Source of the DNA: an uncultured Flavobacterium sp.
Lineage (GTDB): Bacteria; Bacteroidota; Bacteroidia; Flavobacteriales; Flavobacteriaceae
Direction of reading: 5' to 3'
Length of the DNA stretch: 64,000 nucleotides
NCBI RefSeq assembly: GCF_947632075.1
Contig: NZ_CANRNX010000003.1
Coordinates: 1 to 64,000 of the forward strand
A program made the translations under genes and the position numbers. Positions 29,347 to 39,352 of the stretch are shown one piece after another (the first letter of the stretch is position 1; each line of letters opens with the position of its first letter). The notes below the pieces were generated by a model. That model had not been told where the DNA came from and ran no database searches. It was given only the letters and a program-made list of their open reading frames with translations.

Positions 29347-31785
29347 ATGAACTTCTCTTTTCAAGATTTTAAAAATATTTTTCAGACCAATTTTGCTTCA
29401 ACGAAAAATTTTGAGAGCATAGACATTTCTGACGTTTCTATTGACAGCAGATCTTTAAGAAATAACAGCAATACATTATTTTTTGCGCTAAAAGGTCAAA
29501 ATCACGACGCGCATTTATTTATTGAAAACTTAATTTCTGATGGAATTCGATTTTTTGTAGTTGAAGAAATTCCTTCGCATTTAAAAGAAAAAGCACTTTT
29601 CTTTGAGGTAAACAATACTTTAGAAGCTTTTCAAAATTTTGTTTCAAATTATCGAACAAAATTTAATTTCCCTGTAATCGGAATAACTGGAAGTAACGGT
29701 AAAACCATTGTAAAAGAATGGTTGAATTTTTTATTGAATACCGATTTCAATATCATCAAAAATCCAAAAAGTTATAATTCTCAAGTTGGCGTTCCATTAT
29801 CAGTAATTGCAATTAATGACAATCACAATTTAGGAATTTTTGAGGCCGGAATTTCACTTCCCAATGAAATGAATAACTTAGAAAAAATCATTCAACCAAC
29901 CATTGGAATTTTAACTTCAATTGGTTCGGCACACGAAGAAGGTTTTCAAAATCGAGATCAAAAAATTTCTGAAAAACTCAAACTTTTCAAAAATGTAGAA
30001 ATCTTAATTTGTGAACAGAAAAATGAAGTTTTAAACTTAGTTGATTCAAACATAAAAACACTAACCTGGAGTTTTAAAAACGATGGGAATATAAATTTTA
30101 CAATTAAATCTGATTCTACTTTAGAAGTAACATATAAAAACGAATCTTTCGAAATTCAAATTCCGTTCAACGACAAATCATCGCTTCAAAACATTGCCAC
30201 TTGCGTAACTACTTTGTTGTTTTTAGAAATTCCAATAAAAGCTATTCAACAACGTATTCAAAATTTGTATCGAGTTGAAATGCGTTTGCAAATTAAAAAT
30301 GGTTTAAACAATTGTACCGTAATTGACGATAGTTATTCATCAGATTATCAATCGTTAAAAATTGCTTTAGATGTTTTAGAAAATCACAAAACGCACGAAA
30401 GTAAAACGGTTATTTTATCGGATATTTTTCAAAGCGGATTCAACGAAAGCGAACTTTATACTAAAGTTGAAAAGTTACTTTTAAGCAATAAAATTCATCG
30501 CGTTTTTGCCATCGGAAACAAAATCTCTCAACATTTACATAATTTATCAAATGTTGTTCGTTTTAATACAACTCAAGAATTTTTATCTGTTTTTAATTCG
30601 AATGAATTTAATAATGAAACCATTTTAATTAAAGGTGCTCGGAGTTTTGAATTTGAAAAAATTGTTGCTTTACTTGAAGAAAAAAAGCACGAAACTGTTC
30701 TTGAGATTAATTTAGATGCCATTACACATAACCTTAATTTTTATAAATCTAAGCTTAAACCAGAAACAAAAGTTATGGTTATGGTAAAAGCATTTGGTTA
30801 TGGAAACGGAAGTTATGAGATTGCAAAATTGTTACAACATCATAAGGTTGATTATTTAGGAGTTGCCTTTGCAGACGAAGGAGTTGAATTACGTAATGCA
30901 GGAATTACCATGCCAATTATTGTTATGAATCCTGAAAATTCGGCTTTTTCAACAATGCTTGCATATCAATTAGAACCTGAAATTTATGGCATTCAAGAAC
31001 TTAATGAATTTATTAAAATTGCACAAGCACACAATTTATATCAGTATCCTATACATTTAAAACTGAATACAGGTATGAATCGTTTAGGTTTTATTCCGGA
31101 TAATTTTAAAGAATTGATTTCCATCTTAAAAGGAACGAATTTATTAGAAGTGAAAAGTCTTTTTTCTCATTTAGCTACGAGCGATGTGCCAGAAGAAATA
31201 GATTTTACCCGTTTACAATTACATAAATTTAAAGAATGGAGTTTTGAATTGATAGAAAAACTTCAAATTAAACCAATTCGTCATGTGTTAAACACTTCAG
31301 GAATATATAACTTCTCAGAACATCAATATGAAATGGTTCGTTTGGGAATTGGCCTTTATGGCGTAGGAAATGATACTCTTGAAGACGAGCAACTTCAAAA
31401 CGTAGCAACTTTAAAAACACTTATTTTACAGATTAATAATGTTATGTTTGGAGAGAGTGTTGGTTACGGACGACGTTTTGTAGCTAAACGAAATTCAAGA
31501 ATAGCTACTATACCTATTGGTTACGCAGACGGAATTCGACGTTCTTGGGGCAATGAGATAGGTTATGTGTTAATCAATAATCAAAAAGCACCAATCGTAG
31601 GTTCCATTTGTATGGATATGATGATGGTAGATGTTACCGATATTTCTTGTAAAATTGGCAGTGAAGTAATTGTTTTTGGCAAAGATTTACGAGTAACAGA
31701 AATAGCAAAATCATGGAATACAATCCCTTATGAAGTAATGACAGGAATTTCTCAACGTGTAAAACGAGTTTTCTTTAAAGAATAA
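29347..31785 (+). CDS. Bifunctional MurF ligase / alanine racemase (start moved from TTG 29326)
   Basis: GITGSNGKTIVKEW MurF P-loop; VMVMVKAFGYGNG alanine racemase PLP motif. Confidence 0.95.
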   Translation: MNFSFQDFKNIFQTNFASTKNFESIDISDVSIDSRSLRNNSNTLFFALKGQNHDAHLFIENLISDGIRFFVVEEIPSHLKEKALFFEVNNTLEAFQNFVSNYRTKFNFPVIGITGSNGKTIVKEWLNFLLNTDFNIIKNPKSYNSQVGVPLSVIAINDNHNLGIFEAGISLPNEMNNLEKIIQPTIGILTSIGSAHEEGFQNRDQKISEKLKLFKNVEILICEQKNEVLNLVDSNIKTLTWSFKNDGNINFTIKSDSTLEVTYKNESFEIQIPFNDKSSLQNIATCVTTLLFLEIPIKAIQQRIQNLYRVEMRLQIKNGLNNCTVIDDSYSSDYQSLKIALDVLENHKTHESKTVILSDIFQSGFNESELYTKVEKLLLSNKIHRVFAIGNKISQHLHNLSNVVRFNTTQEFLSVFNSNEFNNETILIKGARSFEFEKIVALLEEKKHETVLEINLDAITHNLNFYKSKLKPETKVMVMVKAFGYGNGSYEIAKLLQHHKVDYLGVAFADEGVELRNAGITMPIIVMNPENSAFSTMLAYQLEPEIYGIQELNEFIKIAQAHNLYQYPIHLKLNTGMNRLGFIPDNFKELISILKGTNLLEVKSLFSHLATSDVPEEIDFTRLQLHKFKEWSFELIEKLQIKPIRHVLNTSGIYNFSEHQYEMVRLGIGLYGVGNDTLEDEQLQNVATLKTLILQINNVMFGESVGYGRRFVAKRNSRIATIPIGYADGIRRSWGNEIGYVLINNQKAPIVGSICMDMMMVDVTDISCKIGSEVIVFGKDLRVTEIAKSWNTIPYEVMTGISQRVKRVFFKE

Positions 31786-31823
31786 AAAACTATATTTAGG
31801 TATATATCCTTAAATAAAATACA

Positions 31824-31831
31824 TATTTTTG
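31824..31831 (+). promoter_or_regulatory. -7 element TATTTTTG for mscL
   Basis: Exact TAnnTTTG, 29 bp upstream of the ATG. Confidence 0.4.
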
Positions 31832-31859
31832 CGTTATAAACTTATAAAAAAATAATACT

Positions 31860-32258
31860 ATGGGATTTTTTACTGAATTTAAGGAATTCGCTGTTAAAGG
31901 TAATGTAATTGATTTAGCTGTCGGTGTAGTTATCGGTGCTGCATTTGGTAAAATTGTAACTTCATTAGTTGAAGATATTATTACACCTGCAATTTTAACT
32001 CCTGTATTAAGCGCAGCAAACCTAAGCAACTTAGCAGAATTGGTAGTACCAGGTACAGCAATAAAGTACGGAAATTTCATTTCAGCAGCAATTTCATTTT
32101 TAATCGTTGCTTTTGCATTATTCCTAATTATTAAAGGAATTAACAAATTTAAAAAGAAAGAAGAAGAAGCAATTGCACCACCTGCTCCAAAAGGACCAAC
32201 TCAAGAAGAGTTATTAATGCAAATTAGAGATTTGTTACAAAAACAACAAACTAAATAA
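31860..32258 (+). CDS. mscL: Large-conductance mechanosensitive channel
   Basis: [38 protein letters not shown]. Confidence 0.97.
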   Translation: MGFFTEFKEFAVKGNVIDLAVGVVIGAAFGKIVTSLVEDIITPAILTPVLSAANLSNLAELVVPGTAIKYGNFISAAISFLIVAFALFLIIKGINKFKKKEEEAIAPPAPKGPTQEELLMQIRDLLQKQQTK

Positions 32259-32261
32259 TAT

Positions 32262-32297
32262 AAAAAAGCGATTGAAACTTAATTCAATCGCTTTTTT
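32262..32297. terminator. Bidirectional terminator between mscL and pnp
   Basis: AAAAAAGCGATTGAA...TTCAATCGCTTTTTT. Confidence 0.88.
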
Positions 32298-32319
32298 AAT
32301 CTCTAATTCAAAAATAAGA

Positions 32320-34497
32320 TTATTTTTTATCTTCAGTTTTCGGAGCATCATTTGGTTTTGCTTCCGGTTTCTTTTCTTCTTTCGGAGGACGAGGTAATAA
32401 TGCTTTACGAGAAACTTTTGGTTTCTTGTTTTTAGGGTCTAATCCCATGTATTTAACATCAATCACATCACCTTCCTTTAATACATCAGAAACATTTTCA
32501 ATACGTTTCCAATCTAATTCAGATACGTGTAATAACGAATCTTTACCAGGAACGAATTCAACTACAGCGCCAAAGTCTAAAATCTTAGTTACTTTAACAG
32601 TATAAGTTTCTCCTTCTGTTGGTTGGAATGTTTGGTTTTGAATGCTTGAAATAGCTTTATCCATTCCAGCTTGATTTGTACCTAATACCTCAATTAAACC
32701 TAATTCACCTTCTTCTGTAATTACAATTGTAGTTTCAGTTTCAGCTTGTAAGTTTTGAATATTTTTACCACCTGGTCCAATAACTGCACCGATGAAATCT
32801 TTAGGAATTGAGAATTTGATGATTTTAGGAGCATGAGCTTTTACATTAGCTTTTGGCTCAGCAATTGTATCAACTAATAAACCTAAGATATGTAAACGAC
32901 CATCATGAGCTTGTTTTAAAGCTTGTTCCATGATATCGTAAGCTAATCCTTCAATCTTAATGTCCATTTGGCAAGCAGTGATTCCCTTTTCAGTTCCAGT
33001 AACTTTAAAGTCCATATCTCCTAAGTGATCTTCATCACCTAAGATGTCAGATAATACTGCCCAACGACCTGTTTTCGCATCAGAAATTAATCCCATTGCA
33101 ATTCCAGAGACTGGTCTTGTCATTTGGATACCTGCATCTAATAACGCTAAAGTTCCAGCACAAACAGTTGCCATTGACGATGACCCGTTAGATTCTAATA
33201 CGTCAGATACTAAACGAATAGTATATGGACAATCTGCAGGAATCATAGTTTTTAAAGCACGTTGTGCTAAGTTTCCGTGTCCAACTTCTCTACGAGAAAC
33301 ACCTCTTAAAGGTTTTGCTTCTCCTGTTGAATATGGAGGGAAGTTGTAATGTAAATAGAAACGTTCTTCACCTTGTTCACTTGGTAAGTCAATAACGTTT
33401 GCTTCTCTAGAAGTTCCTAAAGTTACAGTCGCTAAAGCTTGAGTTTCTCCACGTGTAAAGATTGAAGATCCGTGAGTAGATGGTAAATAATCGATTTCAC
33501 ACCAAATTGGGCGAATTTCAGTTGTTTTACGACCGTCTAAACGAATTCCTTGATCTAAGATTAAATTACGAACAGCTTCTTTTTGAACCTTAGAGAAATA
33601 TTTAGAAACTAAATCTCCATTTTCAGCCAATTCTTCTTCAGTGAAAGTAGCAACTAACTCTTCTTTAACAAAAGCAAATTTCTCACCTCTTTCGTGTTTT
33701 GCACTTGCTTCAGCAGCAATTGCATACAATTTATCGTAAGCAAATGCATTTACTCTTTCTAGAATTTCTTGGTTTTCTTTTTCTGCTTCGTATTCTCTAT
33801 AATTAAATAATCCTAATGCCGCGCGCAACTTTTCTTGTGCTTCAACTTGTTTGATGATTGCCTCGTGTGCAAACTTAATTGCTTGAACCATCTCAGCTTC
33901 AGAGATTTCCTTCATTTCACCTTCAACCATCGCAACAGAATCTTTAGAAGCACCAATCATCATATCGATGTCAGACTCTTCTAATTGTTTCTTTGTAGGA
34001 TTGATTATGAATTCGCCATTGATTCTACCTACTCTAACTTCAGAAATGTAGTTATAGAAAGGAATATCTGAAACAGCTAATGCTGCAGATGCAGCTAAAC
34101 CAGCTAATGCATCAGGCATAACATTTTCATCATGAGACATTAATTGAATCATGATTTGTGTTTCTGCATGGTAGTCGTCTGGGAATAACGGACGTAAAAC
34201 ACGGTCCACTAAACGCATTGTTAAAATTTCGCTATCACTTGGACGAGCTTCTCTTTTGAAGAAACCTCCTGGAAAGCGTCCAGCTGCAGAGAATTTTTCT
34301 CTATAATCTACTGTTAAAGGTAGAAAATCAATACCTGGATTTGCAGTTCTTGCTGAAACTGCTGTTGCCAAAAGCATACAATCTCCTGAGCGAACGACTA
34401 CTGAACCGTCAGCTTGTTTGGCTAATTTTCCTGTTTCGATTTCGATGGTTCTTCCATCTCCTAAATCGATGATTTCTTTGGTTACTTTAGGAATCAT
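32320..34497 (-). CDS. pnp: Polynucleotide phosphorylase
   Basis: RNase PH repeats, KH ([18 protein letters not shown]) and S1 domains. Confidence 0.97.
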   Translation of the reverse strand: MIPKVTKEIIDLGDGRTIEIETGKLAKQADGSVVVRSGDCMLLATAVSARTANPGIDFLPLTVDYREKFSAAGRFPGGFFKREARPSDSEILTMRLVDRVLRPLFPDDYHAETQIMIQLMSHDENVMPDALAGLAASAALAVSDIPFYNYISEVRVGRINGEFIINPTKKQLEESDIDMMIGASKDSVAMVEGEMKEISEAEMVQAIKFAHEAIIKQVEAQEKLRAALGLFNYREYEAEKENQEILERVNAFAYDKLYAIAAEASAKHERGEKFAFVKEELVATFTEEELAENGDLVSKYFSKVQKEAVRNLILDQGIRLDGRKTTEIRPIWCEIDYLPSTHGSSIFTRGETQALATVTLGTSREANVIDLPSEQGEERFYLHYNFPPYSTGEAKPLRGVSRREVGHGNLAQRALKTMIPADCPYTIRLVSDVLESNGSSSMATVCAGTLALLDAGIQMTRPVSGIAMGLISDAKTGRWAVLSDILGDEDHLGDMDFKVTGTEKGITACQMDIKIEGLAYDIMEQALKQAHDGRLHILGLLVDTIAEPKANVKAHAPKIIKFSIPKDFIGAVIGPGGKNIQNLQAETETTIVITEEGELGLIEVLGTNQAGMDKAISSIQNQTFQPTEGETYTVKVTKILDFGAVVEFVPGKDSLLHVSELDWKRIENVSDVLKEGDVIDVKYMGLDPKNKKPKVSRKALLPRPPKEEKKPEAKPNDAPKTEDKK

Positions 34498-34553
34498 AAT
34501 TTCTTTAGTTTATTAAACAAAGGGTTTTGTTTTGCTTAACATCTTAAGCAGTG

Positions 34554-34591
34554 TGTGTGTGTTGTTGTGTTGTTGTGTGTAGTTGTTTGAA
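34554..34591. repeat. GT/CA-rich low-complexity tract in the rpsO-pnp intergenic region
   Basis: AGTGTGTGTGTGTTGTTGTGTTGTTGTGTGTAGTTGTT. Confidence 0.85.
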
Positions 34592-34624
34592 ACCCAATGA
34601 AAAACCAAACTTCTGTTAGCTTTT

Positions 34625-34661
34625 GTATAAAAAAAAATAAAGAGGCGCGCGGGCACCTCTT
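34625..34661 (-). terminator. Intrinsic terminator after rpsO
   Basis: Minus strand AAGAGGTGC-CCGC-GCGCCTCTT followed by a T-rich tract. Confidence 0.8.
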
Positions 34662-34671
34662 AATCCATTGA

Positions 34672-34941
34672 TTATTTTCTAATATTCAATTCTTTAATAA
34701 TTTCACGATATCTGTTGATCTCAGTTTTCTTTAAGTAATCTAAAAGTCTTCTTCTTTTACCTACTAAAATCACTAATGAACGCTCAGTGTTATAATCGTG
34801 ACGGTTCTTTTTTAAATGCTCAGTTAAGTGAGAAATTCTGTAAGTGAATAACGCAATTTGTCCTTCAGCAGAACCAGTGTTTGCAGCATTACCTCCGTGT
34901 TTAGCGAAGATTTGCTCTTTAACTTCTTTAGTTAAATACAT
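34672..34941 (-). CDS. rpsO: 30S ribosomal protein S15
   Basis: NTGSAEGQIALFTYRISHLTEHLKKNRHDYNTERSLVILVGKRRRLLDYLKK. Confidence 0.97.
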   Translation of the reverse strand: MYLTKEVKEQIFAKHGGNAANTGSAEGQIALFTYRISHLTEHLKKNRHDYNTERSLVILVGKRRRLLDYLKKTEINRYREIIKELNIRK

Positions 34942-35031
34942 GCTAATATTGTTTAAATGATTGTTATGTATGAATTAGATTTTCTAATTCTTTGCAAATG
35001 TACGTTATTTTTTGAATTATGCAATTTTTAA

Positions 35032-35619
35032 TTATTGTATTTTGGTAAGGATAATTTTTTTATTCTTTTTCGAAGTTCCTGTTAAAATTAAATTAGCACC
35101 GTTGTTAACCAATTCCATATCGAAATTTTCATGTATAAAATGATCGTAAATAAAATTGTATGTTTTTATATCTTCTTCTGTTAATGTATTATCTACAAAA
35201 TCATTAAAAGAATGCGATTGTACTGTTATATGACATACGTTAGCTTCGTAAGTAGCCAGCATATACGAAGAGTAAAATGGTATACTATGATTGTTTATAT
35301 GAAAAACACCATCTAAATAAAAATTCTTTAATCGGTTATTTTGATATGAAATATCTGTAAATGATAATTCTATTTCACCAACATTATATAATACAGAATC
35401 TACTTGTAAACTATTTAATTCTAAAGTATTCATTTCAGAAACTTTCCATCTACCTTGCATTTTCGGTATAGATTTATCTAAAAAGCTATTGTAGTTTTCG
35501 ACAAACACCCTTTCTCTTTCGCTATTTTCTAATCTATTTTTCTCATTAATATCTTCGACTTCACAAGATGAAAATACTAATGTTAGTGATAGTAATAAAA
35601 TTGTTATTGAATTTTTCAT
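35032..35619 (-). CDS. Hypothetical lipoprotein
   Basis: Lipobox LVFSSCE; no family recognised. Confidence 0.7.
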   Translation of the reverse strand: MKNSITILLLSLTLVFSSCEVEDINEKNRLENSERERVFVENYNSFLDKSIPKMQGRWKVSEMNTLELNSLQVDSVLYNVGEIELSFTDISYQNNRLKNFYLDGVFHINNHSIPFYSSYMLATYEANVCHITVQSHSFNDFVDNTLTEEDIKTYNFIYDHFIHENFDMELVNNGANLILTGTSKKNKKIILTKIQ

Positions 35620-35660
35620 ATTTTTATTTTTTTGTAAATATAAAAGTATAAAACAAAATT

Positions 35661-36122
35661 CTATGAATTATATAGTTTAGCAATTTCTTGATTTATCCAT
35701 TCTAAAAATTGCTCATCATCTTTACCAAAAGCATTTAACGTATTTGAATCGATATCGATTTGTCCGATATTTTTCTCATCAACAAACAACGGAATTACAA
35801 TTTCTGATTTTACATTTATGTTACATGAAATATAATTATCTTGGGCAGTTACATCTTCTACAACAAAATTTTGGTTAGAAACAGCAACTTGCCCACAAAT
35901 TCCTTTTCCAAAAGGAATAACTGTATGATCTGTAGGCGCACCAGCATAAGGTCCTAAAATCAACTCTTCTTTATCTCCGTTTCTGAAATAAAAACCAACC
36001 CAATCGTAATATTCTACTTTATCTTTAAGTAAAATGCAAATTTGTTCTAATTTTTGATGTAAATCAATTTCTGATTTTTGTAAAATATTTGTACAGTTTT
36101 CTTTTAAATTATTGAAGCTCAT
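35661..36122 (-). CDS. GAF-domain protein, free methionine-(R)-sulfoxide reductase-like
   Basis: YYDWVGFYF, LGPYAGAP, GKGICGQVA, SCNINVKSEIVIPL. Confidence 0.85.
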   Translation of the reverse strand: MSFNNLKENCTNILQKSEIDLHQKLEQICILLKDKVEYYDWVGFYFRNGDKEELILGPYAGAPTDHTVIPFGKGICGQVAVSNQNFVVEDVTAQDNYISCNINVKSEIVIPLFVDEKNIGQIDIDSNTLNAFGKDDEQFLEWINQEIAKLYNS

Positions 36123-36196
36123 GATATCTTTTTTGTAAATTTAAAGGATTAAATTCCAAAAAAATTACTTTGATTTTTTTTTAACATATAAACACG

Positions 36197-36204
36197 TACA
36201 TTTG
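36197..36204 (+). promoter_or_regulatory. -7 element TACATTTG immediately before the HYC_CC_PP gene
   Basis: Exact TAnnTTTG, 4 nt before the ATG at 36209. Confidence 0.5.
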
Positions 36205-36208
36205 TTAA

Positions 36209-36640
36209 ATGCAAAAACAGAAATACATATCGTTTTTATTGGCGGTTATTCTAATGTTTTCGAACGTTGGATTAGCTATTAATATTCATTATTGTAAAGA
36301 TGCAATTGCAGAAGTTGCTTTTGATTTTTTATCTGAATCGAAACTAACTTCATTACAAGAAGAAAAATCTGAAATTTGCTGTGGAAAGAAAAAAACAACA
36401 GAAAATGACGAGCCTTGTTGTAAAGACGAAGTAGTTAAACAGAAAGTAGACGAAAATCAAATCGCAACAAATTCAGTACAGTTTCAAGTAAATAATTTTC
36501 TTGCACCTGTAATCTATCAGTTAGTAATTCCTGAAACTTTTGAATTACAAATTCCTAAAAACACATTCGTTCAATTCTATTGTGAATCGAATGCACCACC
36601 TCTTTATAAGTTATATCGCAAATTAGTTTATTACGCATAA
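36209..36640 (+). CDS. HYC_CC_PP-type small exported metal-associated protein
   Basis: IHYCKD, EICCGKKK, EPCCKDE, NAPPLYKLY motifs. Confidence 0.85.
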   Translation: MQKQKYISFLLAVILMFSNVGLAINIHYCKDAIAEVAFDFLSESKLTSLQEEKSEICCGKKKTTENDEPCCKDEVVKQKVDENQIATNSVQFQVNNFLAPVIYQLVIPETFELQIPKNTFVQFYCESNAPPLYKLYRKLVYYA

Positions 36641-36694
36641 AAACATAGATTTTTAATTGATTATTAAATATCTATAAATTTTTTATGCACTAAA

Positions 36695-38935
36695 ATGAAA
36701 AAATATATCTTATTGTTATTTTGCGTATTGTTTCAAAGCATTCAAGCGCAAGAAATTATTTCAGGAAAAGTTGTAGACAAAAACAACAAACCACTTGAAT
36801 ATGCCTTGGTTTCTTGGAAAGGTACCGAGATTGGAACCGAAACTGATTCTAAAGGTAGCTTTGAATTAGAATTTGTTTCTGATGCTATTTTAGAAATTTC
36901 TTATGTAGGTATGGAAATTTCGCAAACCTCAACATTTCCTACAAAAACAAATCTCACTTTTACTTTAACTGAAGAAAAGGCTTTAGATGAATTGGTTATT
37001 AAAACTAACCGTAGAACTACAACGCGTTCGTTAACTTCGAATACGAACACCATGACCATGAACAGCGCCGAACTACTTAAGGCAGCTTGTTGTAATTTGG
37101 CCGAATCTTTTGAGACTAATCCGGCGATTGATGTAAATTTCTCTGATGCAATTTCAGGAAGCAAACAAATTAAAATGCTTGGATTAACAAGTCCGTATAT
37201 TTTAATAGCAGAAGAAAACATTCCTACAGTCCGCGGAGCTTCGCAGGCTTATGGTTTGTCGTTTACGCCAGGAACTTGGGTTGAAAGCATTCAGGTTACT
37301 AAAGGAGCCGGAAGTGTTGTTAATGGTTTCGAAAGTATTTCAGGTCAAATCAATACCGAATTAATTAAACCTGCAACAGACATTCCCTTTTATCTGAATT
37401 TATACGGTTCAACCGATTCGAGATTTGAAATCAACACCCATTTAAATCATAAATTAAACAACAAATGGAGTTCAAGTTTATTTATTCACGGAAATACGCG
37501 AGTTGCCAAAAACGATATGAACCACGATGGCTTCTTAGATAATCCGTTAGGAAACCAAATCAATGTTATGAATCGTTGGCAATATATAGACCAAGAAAAA
37601 GGCTTAGTTGCTTTTTTATCTGCTCGTTATATGAAAGATGACAAACAAACAGGTGAAATTGATTTTGATAAGAAAAGAGATAAAGGAACCACTAACCTTT
37701 GGGGTTCTGAAATCAACACAGAAAAATTTGATGCGAATGCTAAAATTGGTTACGTTTTTCCAGATATGCCGTATCAAAGTATTGGTTGGCAAAACTCTTT
37801 CAGTTACCACAATCAACAATCTTATTTTGGTTTAAACGAATACAACATTACACAAAGAAGTTTTTATTCGAATTTAATTTTTAGTTCAATTATCAGCAAT
37901 ACGTTACATAAATTTTCTACAGGTTTAAATTTCATGTACGATAATTACGGTGAAAATGTTTTCAATTACACAGCAAACAATTACGACAGAACAGACAATT
38001 CGGTTGGAGCTTTTTTTGAATATACTTATGATAATGCAGATAATTTTGCATTAGTATTAGGAGGCCGAGTAGATAATTCTAATCGTTTAGGTTTATTTGT
38101 TACACCAAGAGTACATTTAAGATATAATCCGTGGGAAGATGCCGTTTTCAGAGCTTCAGCTGGAAGAGGAAAACGTTTAGCAAATATCTTTGCAGAGAAT
38201 CAATATTTATTTGCAAGCTCAAGAACCTTCAATATAAATTACAGTGACGGAAAAGCGTACGGTTTAGATCCAGAAATTGCTTGGAATTACGGAATTAGTT
38301 TTTCACAAGGATTTCATTTATTTGGAAGAAAAGCTGAAGTAGCTTTTGACTTCTATCGTACAGATTTCCAAAATCAAATTGTAGTTGATTTAGATCAATC
38401 AGCAAGAACTGTAGATTTTTATAATTTAGAAGGAAAATCCTACGCAAATTCATTTCAGTTTGACATGACATATAACCTAGCTAAACATTTGAATTTTCGT
38501 GCAGCTTATAAATATTACGACATTAAAACAACTTACAAATCAGGAAATTTAGAACGTCCGTTACAAGCTAAAAATCGTTTTTTTGTTAATTTAGAATATC
38601 AAACACACGAAACTGAAACAGGTGGAAGTTGGAAATTTGACGCCACTTGGAATTGGTTAGGAAAACAGCGCTTGCCTTACACAGGTGACAATTTAGCAGA
38701 GAACAGATTAGGTGAGTATACCAATCCGTTTTCTACATTAAATACTCAAATAACAAAGGTATTTAACGATAGATTTGAAATTTATGTTGGTGGAGAAAAC
38801 ATCACTAACTACCAACAAAACAGAGTTATTTTAGGTGCAGATGATCCGTTTGGTTCAAATTTCGATAGCACCATTATTTACGGTCCAATTTTTGGACAAA
38901 TGTATTATGCAGGTTTAAGATTTAAAATAAAATAA
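36695..38935 (+). CDS. TonB-dependent receptor with N-terminal carboxypeptidase-like regulatory domain
   Basis: ISGKVVDKNNKPLEYALVSWKGTEIGTETDSKGSFEL; plug with AACCNLAESFETNPAIDV; C-terminal barrel. Confidence 0.93.
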   Translation: MKKYILLLFCVLFQSIQAQEIISGKVVDKNNKPLEYALVSWKGTEIGTETDSKGSFELEFVSDAILEISYVGMEISQTSTFPTKTNLTFTLTEEKALDELVIKTNRRTTTRSLTSNTNTMTMNSAELLKAACCNLAESFETNPAIDVNFSDAISGSKQIKMLGLTSPYILIAEENIPTVRGASQAYGLSFTPGTWVESIQVTKGAGSVVNGFESISGQINTELIKPATDIPFYLNLYGSTDSRFEINTHLNHKLNNKWSSSLFIHGNTRVAKNDMNHDGFLDNPLGNQINVMNRWQYIDQEKGLVAFLSARYMKDDKQTGEIDFDKKRDKGTTNLWGSEINTEKFDANAKIGYVFPDMPYQSIGWQNSFSYHNQQSYFGLNEYNITQRSFYSNLIFSSIISNTLHKFSTGLNFMYDNYGENVFNYTANNYDRTDNSVGAFFEYTYDNADNFALVLGGRVDNSNRLGLFVTPRVHLRYNPWEDAVFRASAGRGKRLANIFAENQYLFASSRTFNINYSDGKAYGLDPEIAWNYGISFSQGFHLFGRKAEVAFDFYRTDFQNQIVVDLDQSARTVDFYNLEGKSYANSFQFDMTYNLAKHLNFRAAYKYYDIKTTYKSGNLERPLQAKNRFFVNLEYQTHETETGGSWKFDATWNWLGKQRLPYTGDNLAENRLGEYTNPFSTLNTQITKVFNDRFEIYVGGENITNYQQNRVILGADDPFGSNFDSTIIYGPIFGQMYYAGLRFKIK

Positions 38936-38943
38936 TTAAAACA

Positions 38944-39297
38944 ATGAAAAAGTACCTAATAATTTTTGTAGCAATATTCGGAATAGCATTCAATTCAAAT
39001 GCTCAAGAAAAAAAGAAAAAAAATGCTAAATATGATATTGAAGTTCGAGGAAATTGTGACATGTGCAAGAAAAGAATTGAAAAGGCAGCCTTTGGAGTTA
39101 AAGGTGTAAAATCTGCCGAATGGCATGCTGAAGATCAAACTTTACATGTTATTATGGATGAAAATAAAACATCAACTACAACAATTTCACAAGCGATAGC
39201 AAAGGTTGGTCATGACACAGGTGAAGTTCGTGCAACTGATGAAGATTACGCAAACCTTCATAATTGCTGCGTTTACGATCGTAACGAAACAAAATAA
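38944..39297 (+). CDS. Exported heavy-metal-associated (HMA) domain protein
   Basis: Signal peptide; RGNCDMCKKRIEKAAFGVKGVKSAEW; C-terminal HNCCVYDRNE. Confidence 0.9.
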   Translation: MKKYLIIFVAIFGIAFNSNAQEKKKKNAKYDIEVRGNCDMCKKRIEKAAFGVKGVKSAEWHAEDQTLHVIMDENKTSTTTISQAIAKVGHDTGEVRATDEDYANLHNCCVYDRNETK

Positions 39298-39300
39298 AAA

Positions 39301-39340
39301 CAAAAAAGCCTCAAACATATAATTTGAGGCTTTCTTGTTT
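39301..39340. terminator. Intrinsic terminator
   Basis: AAAAAAGCCTCAAACATATAATTTGAGGCTTTCTTG. Confidence 0.8.
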
Positions 39341-39352
39341 ATGACTTAAATA

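Noticed and set aside
31796-32146. 116-aa minus-strand ORF covering mscL
   Set aside because: Antisense to the clear MscL reading frame
33044-33349. 101-aa plus-strand ORF inside pnp
   Set aside because: Antisense of highly conserved PNPase sequence
34554-34591. GT-rich tract considered as CRISPR or tandem-repeat array
   Set aside because: Dinucleotide/trinucleotide low complexity with no repeat-spacer structure
36901-37221. 106-aa minus-strand ORF inside the TonB receptor
   Set aside because: Antisense shadow ORF, no family features
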